DNA of 64,000 nucleotides, taken from positions 27,391 to 91,390 of the forward strand of contig NZ_CADIJR010000017.1 in assembly GCF_902859645.1 (NCBI RefSeq), written 5' to 3'. Below the pieces are notes generated by a model. That model made no database searches. It was not told where the DNA came from and saw only the letters and a list, made by a program, of their open reading frames with translations. The stretch comes from Achromobacter insuavis. GTDB lineage: Bacteria > Pseudomonadota > Gammaproteobacteria > Burkholderiales > Burkholderiaceae_B. Below, piece by piece: positions 56,680 through 64,000 of this stretch. The number at the start of each line of letters is the position of its first letter. The stretch's first letter is position 1. The position numbers were made by a program, and so were the translations under genes.

Positions 56680-59600
56680 TCAGAAGCGGATCGCGAGATT
56701 GGCCCGCACCCCATGATCCCGCGCCGCGCTGGCTAACTGCCCCTGGTAGGCCAGGCCGAAGCTGGTGCTGCGCGTGACCTGCAGATCCAGGCCCGCCTCG
56801 ATCACCGCGCTGTCACGGGCGATGGCCACGCCCGCCACCGTGAACGCGTCGCCGGCCGAGAAGGCCTGCGTCGTCACCGGCGTGACGTCGCCCAGCGCAT
56901 GACGCCAGCCGAGCGACCCGCGCGCCATGGCCTGCGCCCGGCCCAACGCGAAGCCGGACGCGGCCCGCAGGCCCAGCGTCGTGAAGCGGGTCTCGGTGGT
57001 CTGCCCGCTGGCGTGCAGCGCGGCGGGGCCGCCGCTTTCACGATAGCCGTCGGTGCGCAGGTTGACGTAGGCCAGGCTGGCGAACGGTTCGAGCGCGACG
57101 GCCGCCATCTCGATGCGATACCCCAGGTCGATGAAGGCCTGCGCGGTGCCGCCGTCATAGCTGGCCTTGAGGCGGTCGGCCAAGCCCGGCATGGCGACCG
57201 AGCGGCGCGTGGCGATGTCGTGCCAGCTATAGGCCAGCCCGCCGCGCAGGCCCCACGCGCCCCATTGGCCGCCGCCGTAGGCGCCCAGGTGGTAGTTGTC
57301 GCTGTGGCCGGACGACGCGCGGTCGTTGACGTCGAAGTCGGTGCGGCTGTAGCCCGCCATCAGGCCAAGCCGCCAGGCGTCGCCGACCGGCGCGTCGACT
57401 CCCATCAGGAAGCCGCCGGTCGAACTCTTGGCGCGGGCGGCATTGCCGTCGCCGTCGATCCGGCTCCAGCTGCCCGTGCCCTGGATCCAGCTGGCGGGCC
57501 CGTTCAGGTCGGCCGGCAATGGCGCGCCGCCGCCGAGCGCCGCCACCAATGGCGCGGGACCGGTGCCGTTGCCGGCGGCCGCGCGCAGGCGGCCGCTCAT
57601 GGCGTCGCGCAGGTAACGGCTGTCCTGCAGCAGCAAGGTCTTGGCCGAGGCGTGCAGCTCGCCGGACAACTGATCGAAGCCGGCTCGCAGCGCGCCCGCA
57701 TCGTCCGGCAGGCGCACGACGGCGTCATACAGCGCATGCCCGCCGGCCAGGCCGATGCTGTCGATGGCCGCGGCCGCGGCGCGCTGATTGCGCGTCGCGC
57801 CCTTCGACGCCATGCCGGCCTGGTTGCGCGCCAGGTTCAGCGACACGCGGCCCGCGCCGTAGTCGTAGTCCAGGCTGGGCGTGAGGAACGCGAAATCGGA
57901 CGACACGGTATCGAAGCGGCCGGACAGCGTGCCGTCCACTTCCATGATCGTGTAGCTGGCGCGCAGACCGTAGTTGCCGCTGGCGCCGATGTGCACGACC
58001 GAACCGCCGTTGAGCGTGGCGTTGCCGGTGACGTGGACGCGGTCGGCGCTACCGCCCGCGGGATCCGCCTCGACCAGATAACGCGCCCCCGGCTGCATCA
58101 CCAGGTCGCCGTCGATGGTCAGCATGCCGATCGAATTGCCCGGTGACAACACGCCGCCATTGGCCACGGTGACCCTCGACCCCACGCCAGCGCCGATCGT
58201 GCCATTGCCGCCCAGCACGCCGCCATCGGCCACCGTGAACGAACCGCCCAGCCGGCCGTTGATCGCCAGCCGGCCGCCATTGACGAGCGTGCGGCCGGTG
58301 AAGCCGGAACCGTCGCCCTTCAGGTCGAGCACGCCCTCGCCGGCCTTGATCAGGTCGCCGCTGCCCGACAGCGCACCGGTCAGGCCCAGCGTGGTGTTGG
58401 CGGCCACGTCGAAGCCGCCCGACTGCGTCACGGTAACGGCGCGCGCCGTATCGAACGTCGCGGTGGTCGCCAGCATGCCACCGCCCTCGAGCGCCAGGCC
58501 ACCGGCGACGGCGCCCAGGTTGGCGTCGCGCTCGACCTCCAGCGCGCCACCCGTGACGCGCGTGCCGCCGCTGTAGGTGTTGGCGCCACTCAACACCAGC
58601 GTCCCGGCGCCGGCCTTGGTCAGCGTCCTGCCATTCCAGCCGGTCGCCGCGTTGGCGGCCTGGTCGGCCAGCGCCGCGCCCACCGTGAACCGATCCGTGG
58701 CGTTGGCCAGCGTGAACGTGCCATGCGCCAGGCTGTTGCCGGCGGTCCAGGTCAGGCCGTAGCTGGCCAGGTATTGGCGGCTGTCGGCCGACTTGCGCGT
58801 GTTGACGCTCAGATAGTCCACCGCGCCAGCGAAGCCGCCGGTGCTCAGCGTGGCGAAGTCGCCGTTGATGGCGGTGGCGGCGTCGATCAGCACGACATCG
58901 GTAAGGGTCGTGCTTGCAATGCCGCCCAGCCGGAAGGTCACGTCGGCGCCGAGCGTGACGATGTTGGCGCGCAGCGGCACGTTCCCGCCCGCCATGATGT
59001 CCAGCACCGTGTGGTCCGCCATGTCGAGTTCCCCCGACACCGCCAGCGTCGCCGGCCCCCGCAGCGCCAGCGTGCTGCCGGCGCCCGACACTTTCAGATC
59101 GGCGGCCACCCGGTTGGCCGCGCCAACGCCGCCATCGCCGTATTGCAGCGTCCCGCCCGTCACTTCCGCCGCCCCGCCCAACTGGCCCAGCACCACCAGC
59201 CGACCGCCCGACACCGTGGTCTTGCCCAGGAAGGCGCCATTGGCGCCCGTCAGCAGGGTGGTGCCGGCCACCTGGTTCAGGCCGTGGATGCCGCTGCCCA
59301 CGCTCGACAGCCGCGTCGCGAAGCGATAGGCCGTGTCGGTATGGTTGAAGTTCAGCGTGGCGCGGCCGGCGCCGAACTCGAGCGCGGCCGCATTGAGCGT
59401 GCCGGCGCCCGCCGCCGGCTCGGACACGGGCGCGCCGATGTTCAGCGTGCCCGAGCCGCCGAACGGGAATATCGCGCCGTTGACCAGCGAGACGGTGCCG
59501 TTGCCGCCCACGCCGACATTGACGCTGCCGCCGTCGGCGATGGTCAGCGTGCCGGCGCCTGCGCCCAGACCGAACCCCAGGTTCATCGCGCCGGCATTGT

Positions 59601-60894
59601 TCCAGGTCGCGCCGGCGCCGCTGACCACCACATCGCCGCTGCCGCCCACGCTGCCCACGAAACTGTCGGTGTTCGACACCAGGCCGCCCGCGCCGATGTT
59701 CAGCACGCCCCGACCCGACACATCGCCCACCCGCAGCATGCCGCCGTTGACCCAGGCCGAACCGGATCCCGACACGTTGACGGTCCCGCTGCCATTCTGG
59801 TTGCGCCCGATGTAGCCGTCGTTGCTGGTCACATACCCGCCAGCCAGGATCGATACGCGGCCCTGCCCGCCTTCCGACCCGACCAGCAGCGCCGCGCGAT
59901 TGCTCCAGAGCGACCCGGCATCGGCCACCGTCACTGTCGCCACGCCGTTCTGCAGCGCATCGACCGTGGCGAACTGGTTCGAGACCGTGCCGCTGTTGGA
60001 GACGCTCAATTCAGCAGGCCCGGCGCCGCCGACGAACAGATTGCCGGTGAGGGCCCAGGTCGACCCGGAATTGGATACCTTGACCCTGGCCGTGGCGCCG
60101 GCCGCCACGCCGGCATCGATCCGCCCTTCCTCCGTGCCCAGTACGTTGAGGATCCGCAGTTCGCCGCCGCTGACGGTGGTATCGCCGTTGAAGCGCGCGC
60201 TGTCGCCCAGCAATTGCGTGATGCCGGCGTAATGATTGAGCTGGTGGCGGCCCGCCGCGCTGCTGACCAGCGCCGAACTGAAGAGCACCGTGCTCACCGA
60301 GTTGAAGTTCAGCGAGCCCCTGCCCGCGCCAAAGCGGACCTCCGCCGCGTCCAGCACGCCCGCGGCATCGGTGGACACGCTGCCGGGCGCGCTGCCGATG
60401 TTGATGACGCCGACCGCGCCGGGATTGCGGGCCAGCTCGGCAAACCCCTGGCCATTCGCGCCCACCGTGACCGAGCCGTGGTTGGCGAGCGTCAGCGTGC
60501 CGCTGCCGCTGGCGCCGACGACCAGGCTGCCGTTCATGATCCAGTACGCGCCCAGGCCCGAGACCTTCGCCGTGCCCACGCCGCCCGTCGTCAACCCCAG
60601 CCACCCACTGGCGCTGCGCACGGCCGCCCCCGGGGGTTCGATCTGCAGCGAACCGGCCGCGGTATTGCCGACGATGAGGTCATTGGCATCGCCCCAGTTC
60701 ACCACGGGCGTCACGTCGCCGGTCACCGCCGCGCCGGCCACCGCCTGCGCGGCGGGCACGGCGCAGGCCAGCGCCAGGACGGCCGCCAGCGCCATGGCGG
60801 GCGCCCCGCCCTTGGCCCGCCCCCGGGCGTGCTCGCTGGCCACCTGCCACTGGCCCGTGGCTCGGCTCTGGACGATGCGATAGGTGCGGTTCAT
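56680..60894 (-). CDS. Autotransporter (type Va secretion) with ESPR signal and pertactin-like barrel
   Basis: This 1404-residue protein starts with the extended signal region MNRTYRIVQSRATGQWQVA, followed by a hydrophobic core ending in AVPAAQA. The passenger (about 50-1100) is a glycine-rich beta-helix. It has repeats of the type VSGSGSAWVNGGMLRVG..GRGVLNIGAGGLVS, then PATR units (GAGTLVLSGANTYSGGTRV). An autochaperone-like region precedes a 12-strand barrel of about 270 residues (from ASWIQGTGSWSRIDGD) ending ANLAIRF. No RGD or protease motif was noticed. Start 60894 was chosen because it begins the ESPR. Confidence 0.9.
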   Translation of the reverse strand: MNRTYRIVQSRATGQWQVASEHARGRAKGGAPAMALAAVLALACAVPAAQAVAGAAVTGDVTPVVNWGDANDLIVGNTAAGSLQIEPPGAAVRSASGWLGLTTGGVGTAKVSGLGAYWIMNGSLVVGASGSGTLTLANHGSVTVGANGQGFAELARNPGAVGVINIGSAPGSVSTDAAGVLDAAEVRFGAGRGSLNFNSVSTVLFSSALVSSAAGRHQLNHYAGITQLLGDSARFNGDTTVSGGELRILNVLGTEEGRIDAGVAAGATARVKVSNSGSTWALTGNLFVGGAGPAELSVSNSGTVSNQFATVDALQNGVATVTVADAGSLWSNRAALLVGSEGGQGRVSILAGGYVTSNDGYIGRNQNGSGTVNVSGSGSAWVNGGMLRVGDVSGRGVLNIGAGGLVSNTDSFVGSVGGSGDVVVSGAGATWNNAGAMNLGFGLGAGAGTLTIADGGSVNVGVGGNGTVSLVNGAIFPFGGSGTLNIGAPVSEPAAGAGTLNAAALEFGAGRATLNFNHTDTAYRFATRLSSVGSGIHGLNQVAGTTLLTGANGAFLGKTTVSGGRLVVLGQLGGAAEVTGGTLQYGDGGVGAANRVAADLKVSGAGSTLALRGPATLAVSGELDMADHTVLDIMAGGNVPLRANIVTLGADVTFRLGGIASTTLTDVVLIDAATAINGDFATLSTGGFAGAVDYLSVNTRKSADSRQYLASYGLTWTAGNSLAHGTFTLANATDRFTVGAALADQAANAATGWNGRTLTKAGAGTLVLSGANTYSGGTRVTGGALEVERDANLGAVAGGLALEGGGMLATTATFDTARAVTVTQSGGFDVAANTTLGLTGALSGSGDLIKAGEGVLDLKGDGSGFTGRTLVNGGRLAINGRLGGSFTVADGGVLGGNGTIGAGVGSRVTVANGGVLSPGNSIGMLTIDGDLVMQPGARYLVEADPAGGSADRVHVTGNATLNGGSVVHIGASGNYGLRASYTIMEVDGTLSGRFDTVSSDFAFLTPSLDYDYGAGRVSLNLARNQAGMASKGATRNQRAAAAAIDSIGLAGGHALYDAVVRLPDDAGALRAGFDQLSGELHASAKTLLLQDSRYLRDAMSGRLRAAAGNGTGPAPLVAALGGGAPLPADLNGPASWIQGTGSWSRIDGDGNAARAKSSTGGFLMGVDAPVGDAWRLGLMAGYSRTDFDVNDRASSGHSDNYHLGAYGGGQWGAWGLRGGLAYSWHDIATRRSVAMPGLADRLKASYDGGTAQAFIDLGYRIEMAAVALEPFASLAYVNLRTDGYRESGGPAALHASGQTTETRFTTLGLRAASGFALGRAQAMARGSLGWRHALGDVTPVTTQAFSAGDAFTVAGVAIARDSAVIEAGLDLQVTRSTSFGLAYQGQLASAARDHGVRANLAIRF

Positions 60895-61217
60895 GGGCCT
60901 CTCTTCTTTCTTGTCATGGCCCGTCGCCGGCAGTGCCGGGGCGGGCGCGAATGGGTCTCGAGGCCCCGCGAAAAGCGTCCGGCCCGCCAATTACAATTAG
61001 AAAAGTTCGACCCCGCTTTGCCTATCACTGAAACTGGGTAATTGAGCGGACGCAATCAACGCCCAGAATGTCGGTCGAACGGCTTGCGGACGATTGTTGA
61101 TGCACCGCAACCCGGTCTATGCTCGAACGAGCATTTGTGAAATAAATATGACCGGTCATCAAACATCCCTCCCCCTTTGATTAAGATCTCGGCTTTTGCC
61201 GTTGGACACCCGCCGCC
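60895..61217. promoter_or_regulatory. Divergent intergenic region with two perfect dyads
   Basis: This is 323 bp without a gene. ATGCTCG-AA-CGAGCAT (61119-61134) and ATGACCGGTCAT (61148-61159) are perfect inverted repeats 13 bp apart. An AT-rich stretch (ATTACAATTAGAAAAG, about 60989-61004) lies nearer the autotransporter gene. These are candidate operators; the regulators are unknown. Confidence 0.45.
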
Positions 61218-62876
61218 ATGTCGGAACAGGAACTAAAACTGCACGTGCCCACGGCTTCCCGCCAGGCCGTGCTGCGAGAGATCAAGCAACGCGAGGCGAC
61301 GCGCATCCGCCTGCATGCGATGTACTTCGACACGCCCGAGCGTGAGCTGGCCAAGGCCCGCATCGCCATTCGCCTGCGCCAGGAAGGCCGCGACTGGGTG
61401 CAGACCCTCAAGATGCCCGGCATCAACGCCATCACCCGCATCGAACTGAACCACCCGCGGCCCGGCCCCGTGCTCGACCTGTCGGTCTACGCCGGCACCG
61501 AAGTCGAGGCCGCGCTGGCCGCCATCAAGGGCGAACTCGGCCTGCGCTATGAAACCGACGTGCAGCGCATGCTGCGCAAGGTGCGCACCCGCTACGGCAC
61601 GGTCGAGCTGGCCTATGACACCGGCATCCTGCGCGCCGGCGCGCTGGAGCTGCCGATCTCCGAACTCGAATTCGAACTGGTCTCGGGCCGCCCCGCCGCC
61701 ATCTTCGCGGTCGCGCGCGGCTGGCAGCAGCGCCACAGCCTGGTGCTGGACCCGCGCAGCAAGTCCGAGCGCGGCGACGCGCTGGCCCAGCTGGCGCAGC
61801 GCCTGGCCGACGTCGACGCCATCCCCGGCGACGACCTCGACAGCCGCCGCGCCCAGGCCATCGCCCAGTTCTGGGCGCCGCGCGGCGCCGCCGCCGTCAA
61901 GCTGCGCGAAGACATGACCGCGCCCCAGGCCATGGGCCGCATCGCCGCCGAATGCCTGGACCAGATCGCGCGCAACGCCGCGGTGCTGGCCGAGGTCGAC
62001 ACCGAAGGCGTGTACCGCGCCGGCAACTCCGAACACGTGCACCAGCTGCGCGTCGGCATCCGCCGCCTGCGCTCGGGCTGGAAGCTGTTCGACGGCTGGA
62101 TCGCGCCGGTCCCCGACGCCATCATGCAGGGCGTGCGCGCGCACTTCGCCGCCTTCGGCGCCAACCGCGACCAGGACGTGCTGAACGAAACCGTGGCCCC
62201 CGCGCTGATGCGCGCCGGCATGCCGGTCATCCCCATGGAAGCGGCGCCGCCCGAACAGGACGCCCGCGCCATCGCCGGCGGCAAGGCCTTCCAGGCCTGG
62301 CTGCTGGAATTGCTGGAATGGAGCCTGGACGTGCCGCCCGCGGTGCCGACCAGCGACGGCCTGCCGATCGCCAACGGCATGCCCAGCGACGTCGCGCCCG
62401 AACCGGCCATCCGCCTGGAAGGCGGCGTCGCCGGTCCCAGCGTCAAGCCCACCATCATCCCGATGCTGGCGCCCGAGCCCGACACGCGGCAGCTGCACAA
62501 GCAGCTGGCGCGGCGCCTGCATCGCTGGCACAGCAAGGTGGCCGACCAGGGCACCCAGTTCGCCGCGCTCGACATCCCCACCCGCCACGACCTGCGCAAG
62601 CGCGGCAAGCGCCTGCGCTACAGCCTGGCCTTCGCCGAATCGCTGTTGCCGCCGACCAAGCTGCGCGGCTACCGCAAGCTGCTGTCGCGGGTGCAGGACA
62701 TCCTGGGCGAGATCAACGACCTGGCCGTCGCCAAGGACTACTACGAGTCGTGTACGGCCACGCATCCGCAGGCCTGGTTCGCGCTGGGCTGGATCAGCGC
62801 GCGCCTGGAGGAACTGGCGGTGGATGCGCAACGCGCCTTCGACGACCTGGCCGGCAGCAAGCCCTTCTGGAAATAA
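61218..62876 (+). CDS. CYTH and CHAD domain protein
   Basis: This 552-residue cytoplasmic protein has an N-terminal CYTH domain (about 1-205) with the ExExK motif at E3, E5 and K7. YFDTPERELAKARIAIRLRQEG and WVQTLKMPG are typical of triphosphate-tunnel enzymes. A C-terminal CHAD domain (about 225-550) is rich in His/Arg helices: VHQLRVGIRRLRSGWKLF and RHDLRKRGKRLRYSLAF. CHAD domains bind polyphosphate. An inorganic triphosphatase or polyphosphate-linked role is likely. A loop of about 60 residues (390-430) interrupts CHAD. Confidence 0.88.
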   Translation: MSEQELKLHVPTASRQAVLREIKQREATRIRLHAMYFDTPERELAKARIAIRLRQEGRDWVQTLKMPGINAITRIELNHPRPGPVLDLSVYAGTEVEAALAAIKGELGLRYETDVQRMLRKVRTRYGTVELAYDTGILRAGALELPISELEFELVSGRPAAIFAVARGWQQRHSLVLDPRSKSERGDALAQLAQRLADVDAIPGDDLDSRRAQAIAQFWAPRGAAAVKLREDMTAPQAMGRIAAECLDQIARNAAVLAEVDTEGVYRAGNSEHVHQLRVGIRRLRSGWKLFDGWIAPVPDAIMQGVRAHFAAFGANRDQDVLNETVAPALMRAGMPVIPMEAAPPEQDARAIAGGKAFQAWLLELLEWSLDVPPAVPTSDGLPIANGMPSDVAPEPAIRLEGGVAGPSVKPTIIPMLAPEPDTRQLHKQLARRLHRWHSKVADQGTQFAALDIPTRHDLRKRGKRLRYSLAFAESLLPPTKLRGYRKLLSRVQDILGEINDLAVAKDYYESCTATHPQAWFALGWISARLEELAVDAQRAFDDLAGSKPFWK

Positions 62877-62881
62877 GGCGA

Positions 62882-62902
62882 CGCGATCCTTCGCGGATCG
62901 CG
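62882..62902 (+). terminator. Hairpin after the CYTH-CHAD gene
   Basis: CGCGATCC (62882-62889)/GGATCGCG (62895-62902) forms a perfect 8-bp stem with a 5-nt loop, followed by only TTT. It is 6 bp after the stop. Confidence 0.6.
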
Positions 62903-62917
62903 TTTGCGCCCGCCACA

Positions 62918-62966
62918 AACACCGCGCCCCACGCCTCCGATACCGGAGACGTGGGGCGCGGTGTTT
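62918..62966. terminator. Long bidirectional hairpin between CYTH-CHAD and ftsY
   Basis: Arms of about 22 bp (AACACCGCGCCCCACG...CTCCG with CGGAG...CGTGGGGCGCGGTGTT) have one mismatch. TTTT follows on the plus strand and an AAAC start gives GTTTG on the minus strand. It could stop transcription from both convergent genes. Confidence 0.75.
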
Positions 62967-62991
62967 TCAGCGCGGGGCGCCGCGGCCGGGA

Positions 62992-64000
62992 TCAGTCGGC
63001 CAGCAAGGCGCCGGCGAATTCGTCGGCCACGAACGGCTGCAGGTCTTCCAGGCTCTCGCCCACGCCGATCCAGTACACCGGGATCGGCCGCACGCCCTGG
63101 CTGCCCGCCGCCACCGCCGCCAGCGTGCCGCCCTTGGCGGTGCCGTCCAGCTTGGTCACGACCAGGCCCGTCAGGGTGATGGCCGCGTCGAACGCGCGGA
63201 TCTGCGCCAGCGCGTTCTGGCCGGTGTTGCCGTCCACCACCAGCAGCACCTCGTGCGGCGCGGCCGGGTCGGCCTTGCCGATGACGCGGCGGATCTTCTT
63301 CAGTTCTTCCATCAGGTGCAGCTGGGTCGGCAGGCGGCCGGCCGTGTCCACCATCACCACGCCCACGCCGCGCGCGCGGCCGGCATTGACCGAGTCGAAC
63401 GCCACCGCCGCCGGATCGCCGCCGTCCTGCGAGATCACGGTGACGTTGTTGCGGCTGCCCCATTCGATCAGTTGCTCGCGCGCGGCGGCGCGGAACGTGT
63501 CGCCCGCGGCCAGCAGCACGCTGGCGCCCTGGCGCTGGAAGGTATGGGCCAGCTTGCCGATGGACGTCGTCTTGCCGGCGCCGTTGACGCCCGCGATCAT
63601 TACCACCAGCGGCTGCGTGCGCTTCAGGTCGAAGGCGCGCTCCAGCGGGCGCAGGTGATCGGCCAGCAGCTGGCGCAGCGCGGTCTTGACCTTGGCGGGG
63701 TCCTCGATGCGCTCTTTCTTGACCCGCGCGCGCAGCGCGGTCAGCAGCTTCTCGGTGGCCTCCAGGCCCGCATCGGCCATAATGAGCGCCGATTCGAGTT
63801 CCTCGAACAGGTTCTCGTCGACCTTGACGCCGACGAAGATGCCGCCAATGCTCTGGCCGGTGCGCGACAGGCCCTGCTTGAGCCGCGACAGCCAGGACGC
63901 CTTCTTGGGCGCGGCTTCCGGTTCGGGCGCGGCGGGCGCCGCGGCGACCGGCGCCGGAGGCGTGACGGCGGGCGGCGACGCCACCGGCGCGGGTGCAACC
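62992..64000 (-). CDS. ftsY: Signal recognition particle receptor FtsY (5' partial)
   Basis: This is the membrane-targeting GTPase that receives SRP-ribosome complexes. The visible part has an N domain (SRLKQGLSRTGQSIGGIF), G1 GVNGAGKTTSIGKLA, G3 DTAGRLPT and G4 TKLDGTAKGG. The C-terminus is GVGESLEDLQPFVADEFAGALL. The frame stays open through a Pro/Ala-rich linker to the window edge, so the real start is outside; a GTG at 63984 is not the start. It is convergent with the CYTH-CHAD gene. Confidence 0.95.
   Translation of the reverse strand, partial: VAPAPVASPPAVTPPAPVAAAPAAPEPEAAPKKASWLSRLKQGLSRTGQSIGGIFVGVKVDENLFEELESALIMADAGLEATEKLLTALRARVKKERIEDPAKVKTALRQLLADHLRPLERAFDLKRTQPLVVMIAGVNGAGKTTSIGKLAHTFQRQGASVLLAAGDTFRAAAREQLIEWGSRNNVTVISQDGGDPAAVAFDSVNAGRARGVGVVMVDTAGRLPTQLHLMEELKKIRRVIGKADPAAPHEVLLVVDGNTGQNALAQIRAFDAAITLTGLVVTKLDGTAKGGTLAAVAAGSQGVRPIPVYWIGVGESLEDLQPFVADEFAGALLAD

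Overview
The window is GC-rich (roughly two thirds G+C by eye), densely packed DNA from a betaproteobacterium, most likely the Alcaligenaceae (Achromobacter/Bordetella group). This rests on recalled features of that group: groESL with a CIRCE operator next to a BrkB/YihY gene, nusB-ribH-ribB with a degenerate second RibB domain, an ESPR-type autotransporter, NMT1/SsuABC- and Liv-type ABC operons, and several FecIR/TonB cassettes. No rRNA, tRNA, CRISPR array, transposase or prophage was seen. Species is not determined.

Layout. 1-9.4 kb: end of a Bcr/CflA-type MFS pump, an LprI-like (DUF1311) protein, a VOC protein, a CMD/AhpD-like protein joined to an SsuABC/TauABC-type transporter, then a ClC chloride channel 10 bp upstream of a YdeP-type molybdopterin oxidoreductase. 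9.4-14.5 kb: a lipoprotein alpha/beta hydrolase divergent from a fecI-fecR-TonB receptor operon. 14.5-21.5 kb: a chaperone-usher fimbrial cluster on the minus strand (adhesin, major subunit, chaperone, usher) divergent from an EAL phosphodiesterase. 21.5-24.5 kb: a lower-GC stretch with a 32-bp phased repeat array, a 49-residue membrane microprotein, a DUF4272 gene and a second LprI-like gene. 24.5-28.3 kb: groES-groEL with CIRCE, a BrkB/YihY membrane protein and a MarR regulator. 28.4-32.4 kb: a second fecI-fecR-receptor cassette with a Fur-box-like site.

32.5-41.9 kb: a catabolic block. It holds an aminomuconate semialdehyde dehydrogenase, a RidA-type 2-aminomuconate deaminase, a LysR regulator, 3-hydroxyanthranilate 3,4-dioxygenase, 2-amino-3-carboxymuconate semialdehyde decarboxylase and a complete five-gene branched-chain-type ABC importer. 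Together these would take up an aromatic compound and run the lower kynurenine/2-nitrobenzoate route from 3-hydroxyanthranilate to an oxocrotonate-type product. 42-51.1 kb: housekeeping genes (mannitol dehydrogenase family, dgkA, NDH-2, pyrF, cinA C-terminal amidase, pgpA, thiL, nusB, ribH, ribB). 51.2-56.6 kb: HAD phosphatase, IclR regulator and a phnDCEE'-type importer. 56.7-60.9 kb: a 1404-residue autotransporter. 61.2-64 kb: a CYTH-CHAD protein and the 3' part of ftsY, which runs off the window.

The most unusual signals lie outside the genes. A 34-bp element is shared, in matching orientation, by the upstream regions of the fimbrial adhesin, the major fimbrial subunit and the divergent EAL phosphodiesterase, suggesting one regulator ties fimbriae to c-di-GMP turnover. 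An array of degenerate repeats at exact 32-bp spacing precedes a membrane microprotein. A 36-bp near-perfect palindrome lies in front of the CMD/ABC operon. The catabolic block has a good sigma-70 promoter with a 14-bp palindrome just downstream.
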